A stretch of 64,000 nucleotides of DNA, from the NCBI GenBank assembly GCA_003388505.1, contig QQVO01000060.1:186001-250000 (forward strand), given 5' to 3'. This document shows, piece by piece, positions 1-8,301 of this stretch. The notes beneath the pieces were generated by a model, which saw only the letters and a program-made list of their open reading frames with translations, ran no database searches and was not told the DNA's origin. The translations under genes were made by a program, and so were the position numbers. The first letter of the stretch is position 1, and every line of letters begins with the position of its first letter. The DNA comes from Planctomycetota bacterium (GTDB taxonomy: Bacteria; Planctomycetota; Planctomycetia; Planctomycetales; Planctomycetaceae).

Positions 1-72
1 TTGATACAATGGCGGGCATCTTGACCGCAGCGCGTTGCTGAACTCCAGATTTGACATCCAAGAGAACCGGCG

Positions 73-660
73 ATGCAACACTGTCCCCTGAGACGACTCT
101 CTCCGATTGTCATCGCGCTGACGAGCCTCGTGGTTTCCTGCCCAAGCGCTCCGGCTGAATCGAAGCCGCAGGAGAGCGAGGACGACGCGCAGCCGAAGTT
201 GCAGATTCTCGACTGGGAGGAGTCGCAGAAACTGATCGCCGGGCACGAGGGGAAAGTCGTCCTCGTCGACATCTGGACGACGACGTGCGGTCAGTGCGTC
301 GAGAGTTTTCCCGAATTTGTGGCGCTGCACGAGAGGTTCAAGGATAAGGAATTCACCTGTGTCTCGGTCAATTGCGATTATGACGGGGTGCAGGACAAGC
401 CACCGGAGTTTTACCGGCCGCAGGTGACGGAATTCCTGCAGCAGCAGGACGCCCGGTTCGATCACATTCTGTTGAGCGTCCCGTTTATCGATTTTCTGGA
501 CGAGATCAAACTCGATTCGACTCCGGCGTATCTGCTGTATGACGCCGAGGGGCGTCTGGTCCGGCGATTCGACAACGACGCGGCGAAGACCGCCGAGGAC
601 GAGTTCTCGCTGGAGGAAATCGCCGAGGCTGTCGGGGCGCTCGTTAACGAGGCGCAATAG
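73..660 (+). CDS. thioredoxin-fold (TlpA-like) secreted protein
   Basis: A 195-residue protein with a hydrophobic N-terminus (about residues 10-28), read as a signal peptide or anchor, followed by a thioredoxin fold. The redox motif is C-G-Q-C in WTTTCGQCVESFP (about residues 73-76), matching the TlpA/ResA-type WCxxC site with T-C in place of W-C. A cis-proline-like segment (DSTPAYLLYD) lies where the family has one. It probably reduces or exchanges disulfides on the periplasmic side, but the partner is unknown. It stands alone: the next gene on the same strand starts about 100 bases later and is unrelated. The ATG is chosen because it gives a complete export signal. Fold is confident; the exact role is inferred. 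Confidence 0.8.
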   Translation: MQHCPLRRLSPIVIALTSLVVSCPSAPAESKPQESEDDAQPKLQILDWEESQKLIAGHEGKVVLVDIWTTTCGQCVESFPEFVALHERFKDKEFTCVSVNCDYDGVQDKPPEFYRPQVTEFLQQQDARFDHILLSVPFIDFLDEIKLDSTPAYLLYDAEGRLVRRFDNDAAKTAEDEFSLEEIAEAVGALVNEAQ

Positions 661-757
661 CGTCGACATTCTCGAAAAGGATTTCCGAAAACGGTTCGTT
701 GGAAGTCCGCCGCGGGACCGGTAGACTGGTGGCCTTGCGGCCGTTTGTGGACGAGCG

Positions 758-1330
758 ATGCCCACTACGTATTACAAACGATATCGGATGGAATTCGACT
801 TCCGGCGCGGGCGGCGTCCGGAGGTGTTTCTGCCCGAAGGATACGAATGGGTCGCTTGGGAACCGTCGCTGCGGAGCGCGCACGCGAACGTCAAGTTCGA
901 GAGTTTCCGCGGCGAAATCGACTCACAGGTGTTCACCTGCCTGAGCGATCTTCCCGGTTGCAGCCGGTTGATGCAGGACATCTCCGAGCATGAAGGGTTC
1001 CTGTCCGAGGCGACGTGGATGGTGCGGTCGGTCGGCAACAGTTTCCGGGAACCGGTGCTGGTGGGGACGATCCAGGGATTGAAGAAGAGTCGCTGGGCCG
1101 GGTCGATTCAGAACGTGGGCGTCGTGCCCGATCATCGCAACATCGGTTTGGGGCGTGCGCTGATTGCCAAGTCGCTGGCGGGCTTCCACCGCGCGGGGCT
1201 GCAGCGCGTGACGCTCGACGTCACAGCCGCCAATGCGCATGCCGTGCAGCTCTATCGGGCGCTCGGTTTTCGCTGTCTCTCGACAAGCTATCGCGAGGTC
1301 GAGACACCTGCGGTGACTGTTCTCGTGTGA
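758..1330 (+). CDS. GNAT-family N-acetyltransferase
   Basis: A 190-residue protein. The C-terminal half has the GNAT acetyl-CoA binding core: VVPDHRNIGLGRALIAKSL (about residues 122-140) carries the R/Q-x-x-G-x-G/A pyrophosphate loop, and AVQLYRALGF is the typical end-of-domain helix. The N-terminal half (EFDFRRGRRPEVFLPEGYEW) is less conserved and probably binds substrate. It would transfer an acetyl group from acetyl-CoA to an amine, but the substrate cannot be read. It lies between the thioredoxin-like gene and nuoH with no overlap, so operon membership is unclear. The ATG at the start is followed directly by a plausible N-terminus. Confidence 0.8.
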   Translation: MPTTYYKRYRMEFDFRRGRRPEVFLPEGYEWVAWEPSLRSAHANVKFESFRGEIDSQVFTCLSDLPGCSRLMQDISEHEGFLSEATWMVRSVGNSFREPVLVGTIQGLKKSRWAGSIQNVGVVPDHRNIGLGRALIAKSLAGFHRAGLQRVTLDVTAANAHAVQLYRALGFRCLSTSYREVETPAVTVLV

Positions 1331-1704
1331 GAGTTGGCAGGTTGAAAACCTGTGCCGCTGGTGAGCGCCGCCTGCGTGGGCAAGTTGTTTCCCACGGCTG
1401 GGAAATCACGCTCCGGTCGCTTGAAAGGCCCCATACCATCTGTCATAACTCACGCTCCCGCCTGCCTTGACGGCCGGTGTGGAGCGATCTGCGCAACCGG
1501 GCGCGCCCGTCATTGAACCGGACGGCCGGGGTCGTGTGGGTGGGGGCGATGCTTCCTCTTCGTGTGGCCGCATGGTCCTTGGGGGGCCAGGGTTTTCGCG
1601 GCTCGGAGAGTCTCTGTGCAGAGTCCTCCTGCGTGGGGTCGTTTGCAGGGGTCGCTGGTTGAGGCGGCCGAAGACACGGTGAAACACGTGGTGGATCGAC
1701 CGGC
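1331..1704. other. non-coding gap before nuoH, with two small hairpins
   Basis: No convincing gene. Two short inverted repeats sit just after the acetyltransferase: CAGGTT/AACCTG around 1338-1352 and CGTGGG/CCCACG at 1375-1380 and 1391-1396. Neither has a T-run, so they are not clear terminators. They look like scattered repetitive hairpin units. The rest is GC-rich and unremarkable, and a promoter for nuoH should lie here but is not obvious. Confidence 0.5.
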
Positions 1705-2958
1705 ATGACGGCCGCCGTAATGGCGACAACGCTGAGCGAATACCTGCAGACCGCCGACTGGGCGTTTCTGCCGCTCGATGCTGTCTGGGCGGATGCTGCT
1801 GCGGCTGTTGTCCACATCACTCTGCTGGCGATTTTTTTCGGTCTGCCGGCGTTCGTGTTCATCTGGGCGGAACGAAAGGTTTCGGGCCGCATCCAGGACC
1901 GGCTCGGGCCCACTCGCGTCGGAGGCAAGTTCGGCTGGCTGCAGTCGCTCGCCGACGGTGTGAAGCTCATTCAAAAAGAGGATCTCTGGCCGAAGGCCGC
2001 CGATGCCATGCTGTTTCGTGTGGCGCCGTATCTGGTTGTCGTGGCCTCGTTCGCGGCGTTTCTGGTGCTGCCGTTCAGCAGCGATTGGGTGGCGTTGGCC
2101 CTCGACGCCGGGCTGTTCGTCGCTCTGGCTCTGCTGTCGCTGGAGGTGCTCGGGATCATTCTTGCCGGTTACTCGAGCGGCTCGAAGTGGTCCCTGTTCG
2201 GCGGCATGCGCGAAGCGGCGCAAATGGTGAGTTACGAAGTGCCGCTGGGGATCACTGCTGTCATCCCCGTCGCCATCGCGGGGACGATGAACCTGGGTGA
2301 GATCGGCAGCATGCAGTCCGGCTGGTTCATCAACTGGTTTCTTCTCCGCGATCCGTTCACGTTTCTCGCGTTCTTTGTGTTCTTCACTGTGACGCTGGCG
2401 AGCAACAAGCGGGCGCCGTTCGACCTGGCGGAAGCGGAGAGCGAACTGGTGGGCGGTTTTCACACCGAATACAGCGGCATGCGCTGGTCGTTCTTCTTCC
2501 TCGCCGAGTACGCCAGCATGTGGTTTGTCAGTGCGCTCGCAGCGATTCTGTTTCTGGGCGGCTGGTGGACCGGCATCGGCCCGCTCGATGCGTGGGTGGC
2601 GGAGACTCTGGGGGGCTTTACCGCGAACATTCTGGGCTTCGTGGTGCTGGTGACCAAGGCCAGCGTGCTCGTAGTTGTTCAGATCTGGATTCGCTGGACT
2701 CTGCCGCGGCTGCGGATCGATCAGGTGATGATGACCTGCCTGAAGTACCTGGTGCCGATCAGTTGTTTCCTGTTTCTGGCGACCGTGCTGTGGTCTCTGT
2801 TTCTGCCGCACGTTGCCTGCTTCGGTCTCGCCAAGGGGATGGGAGAACGGACTGCCGTAATGGCGGCCGCGCCTCGCGCCGGCGACTTGTCGGCCGTCGA
2901 CGCCCCCGCGGTGGATTCAGTCGCCTCGTTCTCGCCGAGTGGGGAGGGGCGTCGCTGA
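1705..2958 (+). CDS. nuoH: NADH-quinone oxidoreductase subunit H
   Basis: 417 residues, a membrane subunit of respiratory complex I that forms the quinone chamber and links the hydrophilic arm to the proton-pumping arm. The sequence has about eight hydrophobic helices and the family's conserved stretches: AERKVSGRIQDRLGPTRVGG (about 54-73), the following LADGVKLIQKED, and the acidic loop RAPFDLAEAESELVGGFHTE. The C-terminal tail (about 40 residues, Ala/Ser-rich) goes beyond the usual end. The first ATG is used; a second ATG five codons later is possible. It starts the cluster nuoH-J-K-L-M-N. The stop TGA is one base before the nuoJ ATG, so the two are translationally linked. Confidence 0.95.
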   Translation: MTAAVMATTLSEYLQTADWAFLPLDAVWADAAAAVVHITLLAIFFGLPAFVFIWAERKVSGRIQDRLGPTRVGGKFGWLQSLADGVKLIQKEDLWPKAADAMLFRVAPYLVVVASFAAFLVLPFSSDWVALALDAGLFVALALLSLEVLGIILAGYSSGSKWSLFGGMREAAQMVSYEVPLGITAVIPVAIAGTMNLGEIGSMQSGWFINWFLLRDPFTFLAFFVFFTVTLASNKRAPFDLAEAESELVGGFHTEYSGMRWSFFFLAEYASMWFVSALAAILFLGGWWTGIGPLDAWVAETLGGFTANILGFVVLVTKASVLVVVQIWIRWTLPRLRIDQVMMTCLKYLVPISCFLFLATVLWSLFLPHVACFGLAKGMGERTAVMAAAPRAGDLSAVDAPAVDSVASFSPSGEGRR

Positions 2959-2959
2959 G

Positions 2960-3574
2960 ATGGAAACTCTTCTGTTTGTGCTGTTCGGTGGGACTGCGGC
3001 GGTCGGCGCTTTGGCGGTCGTCTTGAGCCAGAACGTCGTCCGCATGGCGTTCTATCTGGTGATCTCGCTCGGGTCGACGGCCGGGTTGTTCTTCATGCTG
3101 GGCGCGGACTTCGTGGGGGCGACGCAACTGCTGATCTACGTGGGCGGAACCGTCGTGCTGCTGATCTTCGGCGTGATGCTGACGGCATCCGGGCCGTTCA
3201 TCACCATCAAGACGGCGCCGAGCCAGGTGATTATCGCCTCCGTGGTGGGGCTGGCATTCTTCGGAGTGCTGTTTCTCACCGTGCTGCAGGTTGACTGGAA
3301 CGCGAATTCGGCGCGGCTGGAAAGTGAGTACAGCGCCTCATCGCTGGAACGCATCGGCTACAACGAGGCGAATGTCGGGAACACCGCGCGGAGCCTGGGG
3401 GCGGCGTTTCTCGGGGCCCGTTTCGACGAAGACCTCGGGCGCGACAGGAAAGAACTCAGTTCGGGCTACCTGCTGCCGTTTGAAATCATTTCGGTGCACC
3501 TGCTGGTGGTCCTCGTCGGAGCCGCCTACCTGGCCCGTGCGAAGCGGCGGGTGACCCGCATCGAAGAAGAATAA
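2960..3574 (+). CDS. nuoJ: NADH-quinone oxidoreductase subunit J
   Basis: About 204 residues from the ATG that follows the nuoH stop by one base; an upstream in-frame start inside nuoH would add seven residues and is less likely. A complex I membrane subunit with four or five hydrophobic helices: VLFGGTAAVGALAVVLSQNV at the start, the typical GADFVGATQLLIYVGGTVVL (about 51-70), and a final helix (IISVHLLVVLVGAAYLAR). The middle (about residues 110-165) is a polar loop of variable sequence, as usual for this family. It directly follows nuoH, where many bacteria have nuoI between them. Confidence 0.93.
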   Translation: METLLFVLFGGTAAVGALAVVLSQNVVRMAFYLVISLGSTAGLFFMLGADFVGATQLLIYVGGTVVLLIFGVMLTASGPFITIKTAPSQVIIASVVGLAFFGVLFLTVLQVDWNANSARLESEYSASSLERIGYNEANVGNTARSLGAAFLGARFDEDLGRDRKELSSGYLLPFEIISVHLLVVLVGAAYLARAKRRVTRIEEE

Positions 3575-3632
3575 CGTCACACGCCGCGGGCTCGTCCCGT
3601 TTGTTCAGCGACATACTTTTTGACCGAATGCG

Positions 3633-3944
3633 ATGAACGAAATCGCTCTCGAAGGATACCTGGGAATCGGCGCCCTGCTGTTCGTGTGCGGCGTGCTCTG
3701 CATGGCCACGAAGCGCAACGGCATCGGCGTGCTGATGGGCGTGGAACTCGTCCTGAACGGCGCCAACGTGAATTTCGTGGCGTTCTCGAAGTTCGGCACG
3801 CTCGGGCTGGACGGGCAGATCGCCTCGATGTTCGTGATTGTGCTGGCCGCCGCGGAGGCGGCCGTGGCTCTCGCGATCGCCCTCAACTTTTACAACAACC
3901 ATCTGACGATCGACGTTGATCGAGCGAACGAACTGAAGGGGTAG
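3633..3944 (+). CDS. nuoK: NADH-quinone oxidoreductase subunit K
   Basis: 103 residues, the usual NuoK length, with three membrane helices. It carries the conserved GVELVLNGANVNFVAF segment with the membrane glutamates of the proton-pumping module (E in MGVELVLN, E in AAAEAAVALAI), typical of the MrpC/NuoK family. It lies in the complex I operon between nuoJ and nuoL with short gaps. No strong Shine-Dalgarno sequence is visible ahead of the ATG, which is common in planctomycete genes. Confidence 0.95.
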   Translation: MNEIALEGYLGIGALLFVCGVLCMATKRNGIGVLMGVELVLNGANVNFVAFSKFGTLGLDGQIASMFVIVLAAAEAAVALAIALNFYNNHLTIDVDRANELKG

Positions 3945-3950
3945 TTGGTT

Positions 3951-3985
3951 ATCAGTTTTCAGTTGTCGGTTGTCAGTTTTTTGCC
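3951..3985 (+). repeat. TCAGTT-type short repeat ahead of nuoL
   Basis: Three near copies of a TCAGTT unit alternate with TTGTC/TTTTC between nuoK and nuoL. This is a degenerate intergenic repeat, not coding; reading through it from a TTG would add seven odd residues to NuoL. Its function is unknown. Confidence 0.5.
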
Positions 3986-3990
3986 AACCG

Positions 3991-6504
3991 ATGGCCGAGA
4001 CCGACCGACCGACCACCAACCAATTCATGTCCGTCGAACAGTATCTTGAAACCGCTGAATCGCTGAAGTGGCTGCTGACCGTGGCGTGGCTGTTGCCGCT
4101 GCTCGGGTTCGCGGTGGAAATCTTCGGCGGTTACTGGGGCGACCGTCACAACAAGGTCGCCTCCTATCTGGCGGTTGGCTGTATCGGGACCGGTTTCGTG
4201 TGCAGCCTGATCGCCCTGTTCACGTGGGGCGGCGCGACGCACTGGGGGCACCCGGAAGAGGCGGTTGCGGCCGCCGAGCATGATCACGCCCACGACGAAG
4301 GGCACGCCCACGACGACGCTCATGCCCACAACGACGGTCACGAGCATGACGAGGAACACGCTCACGCGGAGGAGCACGGGCCGGAGCACGACGACGAGCA
4401 CGCACACCACGTCAACGATCCCTACTCCGCCGCGTTTTCCGGCAGTTACTACATGCTGGGGCAGTTCGGCGACCTGACGGTCTCTCTCGATTACTACATC
4501 GACGGTCTCACGATCGTGATGTTCTGCATGGTGACGCTGATTGCGACCTGCATTCACGTCTTCGCCATCGGCTACATGAGCGACGAGTTGACCGACGACT
4601 ACGAGGACCACTTCGTCCACCTGCCGGGCGGGAAGCATTTCCATCGCCCCGGTCGCTTTTACCGATTTTTCGCGTATCTCTCGCTGTTCAGCTTCTCGAT
4701 GCTGGGTCTGGTGATCGCGGGCAACATCTTCATGGTGTTTGTCTTCTGGGAACTGGTGGGCGTGTGCAGCTACCTGTTGATCGGCTTCTACGTCGAGCGC
4801 AAGTCGGCCAGCACCGCCGCCAACAAGGCGTTCATCATGAACCGCGTCGGGGACTTCGGGTTCCTGATCGGGCTGATGATCCTGTTCACGTCGTTCGGGA
4901 CATTTCGCTTCGCGAATCCGCATCCGACCGAACGCGCGGTCGAACCCGGATTGTTCCAGATGCTCCGCGGCGAACACGGCGATCTGCACATTCACGGCGA
5001 AGGCCGCGAGGCGGAGGTGTTCCTCACCACGGCGACCGGGGATCATGACAAGTCGATTCCGTACTGGCTGCTGGTGACCGCCGGGCTTGGCATTTTCGCC
5101 GGGTGCATCGGCAAGAGCGCCCAGTTCCCGCTGCAGACCTGGCTGCCCGACGCGATGGAAGGACCGACGCCCGTCTCGGCGCTGGTCCACTCAGCCACGA
5201 TGGTGGCGGCCGGAGTTTATCTGGCGGGGCGGTTCTATCCGATGTTCACGCCCGAGGTGTTGCTGGTCATCGCCTATGTCGGCTGTATCACGCTCTTCAT
5301 CGGGGCGACGATCGCCATTGTCGCCACTGACATCAAGCGGGTGCTGGCCTACTCGACGATCAGCCAGTTGGGCTACATGATGCTGGCCCTCGGCGTGGGG
5401 GGCTGGGTGGCCGGGCTGTTCCACCTCATCACGCACGCTTTCTTCAAGTCGCTGATGTTCCTCTGTTCGGGCTCCGTAATCCACGGCTGCCATCATGAGC
5501 AGGAGATGACCAGGATGGGCGGGCTGCGGAAGAAGATGCCGATCACCGCCTACACGATGCTGGTCGGCGTGATCGCCATCTCGGGTCTCGCCATCCCGTA
5601 TCTCACGTTCCCGTTCATCGGGAACATCGCGTTCTCGGGCTTCTATTCCAAGGACGAGATCGTCGCGACGGCGCTGACGCACATGTCGCTCAATCCGGTC
5701 CACTTCCTGCTGTTTCTGGTGCCGCTGGTGACGGCCGGGATTACGGCGTTCTACATGTTCCGGCTGTGGTTCATGACGTTCGCCGGCGAGCCGAAGGACG
5801 AACACGTTTACGATCACGCGCACGAATCGCCGTGGGTGATGACGGCTCCTTTGCTGGTGCTCTCGTTCTTCGCGATCACCGTCACCTGGGGCATGCAGAT
5901 CGACGAGGAGGGGCACCTCAAGCCGGGCTATCTGGTGAACGCTCTGCTCACAGCGGAGCCGGCGCATGTGGGGGAAGGTCTCACGGAGGCGGGGATTCTG
6001 GGCCTGAGCCTGCCGGGACATCACGCCGTTCACGAGTACCACGCGACCGCCGGCACGGCGGCCCTGATCGCCGCGTTTGCGGGCCTGCTGATTTCCTACC
6101 TGATATATGTCAACCGGGCGATTGATCCGGCCGGGATCGCGCGGCAGCTTTCCGGAACGTACAACTTCCTGGTCGAGAAATGGCAGTTCGACAATCTGTA
6201 CGACGCGATGTTCGTCCGGCCGGTGCATATTGTGGCGCGTTGGCCGCAGGCGTTTGACCGGAATTATCTCGACGGATTCCTGCACGCCCTGTGTCGCTGT
6301 GCGGTCTGGGTCTCGAAGTGGGACCGCGCCTTCGATGAGAGAGTGGTCGACCGCCTTGTGAATCTGGTCGGCGACGTCACGTTCGCCGTCGGCCGTTCAC
6401 TGACCGTGATCCAGACCGGCCGGCTGCGGCAATACGTGATGTTCATCGCGGTCGGCGTGGTGGCGCTGTTCGCACTGATGTTCGTCTTCATGCCCACCTT
6501 GTAG
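3991..6504 (+). CDS. nuoL: NADH-quinone oxidoreductase subunit L with a histidine-rich loop
   Basis: About 837 residues, long for NuoL (usually 600-700). It is an antiporter-like proton-pumping subunit of complex I. The family core is clear: FWELVGVCSYLLIGFY, the GKSAQFPLQTWLPDAMEGPT lysine/helix motif, LVHSATMVAAGVY, and DIKRVLAYSTISQLGYMMLA. The extra length comes mainly from a loop rich in His, Asp and Glu at about residues 97-140 (nucleotides about 4279-4410) after the first helix, and from a long linker before the last helix. ATG at 3991 is preferred over a TTG at 3970 inside a repeat; ATG at 4027 is also possible. In operon with nuoK and nuoM. Confidence 0.93.
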   Translation: MAETDRPTTNQFMSVEQYLETAESLKWLLTVAWLLPLLGFAVEIFGGYWGDRHNKVASYLAVGCIGTGFVCSLIALFTWGGATHWGHPEEAVAAAEHDHAHDEGHAHDDAHAHNDGHEHDEEHAHAEEHGPEHDDEHAHHVNDPYSAAFSGSYYMLGQFGDLTVSLDYYIDGLTIVMFCMVTLIATCIHVFAIGYMSDELTDDYEDHFVHLPGGKHFHRPGRFYRFFAYLSLFSFSMLGLVIAGNIFMVFVFWELVGVCSYLLIGFYVERKSASTAANKAFIMNRVGDFGFLIGLMILFTSFGTFRFANPHPTERAVEPGLFQMLRGEHGDLHIHGEGREAEVFLTTATGDHDKSIPYWLLVTAGLGIFAGCIGKSAQFPLQTWLPDAMEGPTPVSALVHSATMVAAGVYLAGRFYPMFTPEVLLVIAYVGCITLFIGATIAIVATDIKRVLAYSTISQLGYMMLALGVGGWVAGLFHLITHAFFKSLMFLCSGSVIHGCHHEQEMTRMGGLRKKMPITAYTMLVGVIAISGLAIPYLTFPFIGNIAFSGFYSKDEIVATALTHMSLNPVHFLLFLVPLVTAGITAFYMFRLWFMTFAGEPKDEHVYDHAHESPWVMTAPLLVLSFFAITVTWGMQIDEEGHLKPGYLVNALLTAEPAHVGEGLTEAGILGLSLPGHHAVHEYHATAGTAALIAAFAGLLISYLIYVNRAIDPAGIARQLSGTYNFLVEKWQFDNLYDAMFVRPVHIVARWPQAFDRNYLDGFLHALCRCAVWVSKWDRAFDERVVDRLVNLVGDVTFAVGRSLTVIQTGRLRQYVMFIAVGVVALFALMFVFMPTL

Positions 6505-6555
6505 GGTGCGTTGCGACGCACCGACGAGCCTGTTGTCAATTGATCGTGAATCCCC

Positions 6556-8181
6556 ATGAGTGACGTTGTCCTACTGAGCCTGACGATCTTCGCCCCCACG
6601 CTCGGGGCGCTGGGCCTGATGTTCTTTGAAAAGACGGCCGAAGAGGCGATGCGGATCTATTCGCTGGTCGTCACTGTTGTGACGTTCGGCTTGACGATCG
6701 TCATGCTGGGGCGGTTCGATCCCAGCCTCGGGGCCGCGGAGTACACGGTCGCGTTTCAGATGGACTCCATCACACCCTGGATCCCCGCTTGGAACATCAA
6801 CTACCAGCTCGGCGTCGACGGCATCAGTCTGCCGCTCGTGCTGCTCACCAGCCTCGTCAGCATGCTGGCCATGATGGCGTCCTGGAGCATCACCAAGTAC
6901 GTGCGGGGCTATCTGATTCTGTTCCTGCTGCTCGAAACGGGCATGCTGGGCGTCTTCATGGCGCTCGATTTCTTCCTGTTCTACATCTTCTGGGAAGTGA
7001 TGCTGCTGCCGATGTACTTCCTGATCGGCGTGTGGGGCGGACCGCGGCGGGAATACGCCGCGATCAAGTTCTTCCTCTACACGCTCGCCGGCAGCGTGTT
7101 GATGCTGATCGCGATGCTGATGTTCTACTTCAACAGCGCCGGTTCAGCACTGACGAATTACGAGTCGAGCTTCGATCTCATCAAGTTGACGCAACTTGCC
7201 CAGGAGGGCGGACTGTTGAACCGGGAGGTGCAGCTGATCGCGTTCATCCTGTTGTTCATCGGATTCGCGATCAAGGTGCCGACGTTCCCGTTCCACACCT
7301 GGCTGCCCGACGCCCACGTCGAAGCGCCCACGCCGATCTCGATGATCCTGGCCGGCGTGCTGCTCAAGATGGGCGGCTACGGCATCATCCGCATCGCCAT
7401 GCCGCTCTGCCCGTACGGGGCGCAGGTGGCCGCCTACACGCTGGTGGCGATCGGAGTGTTCAGCATCATCTACGGCGCATTCGCCGCCATGGCGCAGACT
7501 GACTTCAAACGGCTCGTCGCCTACAGTTCCGTCAGCCACATGGGCTACGTGCTGCTCGGTCTCGCCATCTGGCAGGTCGACCGGCTCACTGGCGCGACCA
7601 CGAACTCCGACTACTGGCACATGGGCATCAACGGCGCAATGTTCCAGATGCTGGCCCACGGCGTCTCCTCGGCCGGCATGTTCTTCATGGTGGGCGTGAT
7701 TTACGACCGCGTCCACCACCGCGATCTCAACCAGTTCGGCGGCCTGATGCAGAAGATGCCGTTCTACAGCGCCATTGCCGTCGGAATCTTTTTCGCCGGC
7801 CTCGGTCTGCCGGGACTCTGCGGGTTTATCGGTGAAGCGTTCACCGTGATCAGCAGTTGGAGCTACAGCAAGGTGATGGCGATCATCGCCGCGTCCGGCG
7901 TGATTCTCACCGCCGGTTACATCCTGTGGACGATCCAGCGGGTCTACCTTGGTCCCGAATACAAGGGACCGCATCCGGAAGCCCTCACCCCGGCGAACAG
8001 CCGCGAGAACACTGTCGCCGTCGTGCTGCTGGTCCTGGCGATCTTCCTGGGCTGCTACCCGTGGAGCATGTTCAGCCTGATGGACGAGTCGACCCGGCTG
8101 CTCACCGAGTCGCTCGCCCAGGGATACGAAGCCCTGCACGAGACCGTCGAACAAGTGAGTTCGGTCACCACCGGGCAATAG
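6556..8181 (+). CDS. nuoM: NADH-quinone oxidoreductase subunit M
   Basis: 541 residues with about 14 hydrophobic helices, the second antiporter-like subunit of complex I. Diagnostic stretches are YQLGVDGISLPLVLLT, FWEVMLLPMYFLIGVWGG, KVPTFPFHTWLPDAHVEAPT with the conserved lysine and proline-containing helix, and AQTDFKRLVAYSSVSHMGYV. Length and order agree with the family. It lies between nuoL and nuoN on the same strand, with gaps of 51 and 120 bases. Confidence 0.96.
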   Translation: MSDVVLLSLTIFAPTLGALGLMFFEKTAEEAMRIYSLVVTVVTFGLTIVMLGRFDPSLGAAEYTVAFQMDSITPWIPAWNINYQLGVDGISLPLVLLTSLVSMLAMMASWSITKYVRGYLILFLLLETGMLGVFMALDFFLFYIFWEVMLLPMYFLIGVWGGPRREYAAIKFFLYTLAGSVLMLIAMLMFYFNSAGSALTNYESSFDLIKLTQLAQEGGLLNREVQLIAFILLFIGFAIKVPTFPFHTWLPDAHVEAPTPISMILAGVLLKMGGYGIIRIAMPLCPYGAQVAAYTLVAIGVFSIIYGAFAAMAQTDFKRLVAYSSVSHMGYVLLGLAIWQVDRLTGATTNSDYWHMGINGAMFQMLAHGVSSAGMFFMVGVIYDRVHHRDLNQFGGLMQKMPFYSAIAVGIFFAGLGLPGLCGFIGEAFTVISSWSYSKVMAIIAASGVILTAGYILWTIQRVYLGPEYKGPHPEALTPANSRENTVAVVLLVLAIFLGCYPWSMFSLMDESTRLLTESLAQGYEALHETVEQVSSVTTGQ

Positions 8182-8301
8182 CAGAGGTCAGACGTCAGAC
8201 GTCAACTGGCCAGAGGACAGCAGCCAACAGCCATCGACCATCCGCCATTGGCTATCAGCCATAGGCCATAGACCACCAGCCATAGACCCTCCGCCATCGC
8301 A
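8182..8301 (+). repeat. degenerate GCCATAGACCA-like repeat tract before nuoN
   Basis: The gap between nuoM and nuoN starts with a doubled CAGACGT unit and continues with at least six variants of a GCCAT(A/C)GACCA-like unit. It is low-complexity intergenic sequence that ends directly at the nuoN ATG, so it may shape the nuoN leader. No open frame or terminator is seen. Confidence 0.5.

Noticed and set aside
1510-2811. Open frame of 433 codons on the - strand over nuoH
   Set aside because: It is antisense to a certain gene, rich in Arg/His/Gln as expected for a shadow frame, and has no domain.
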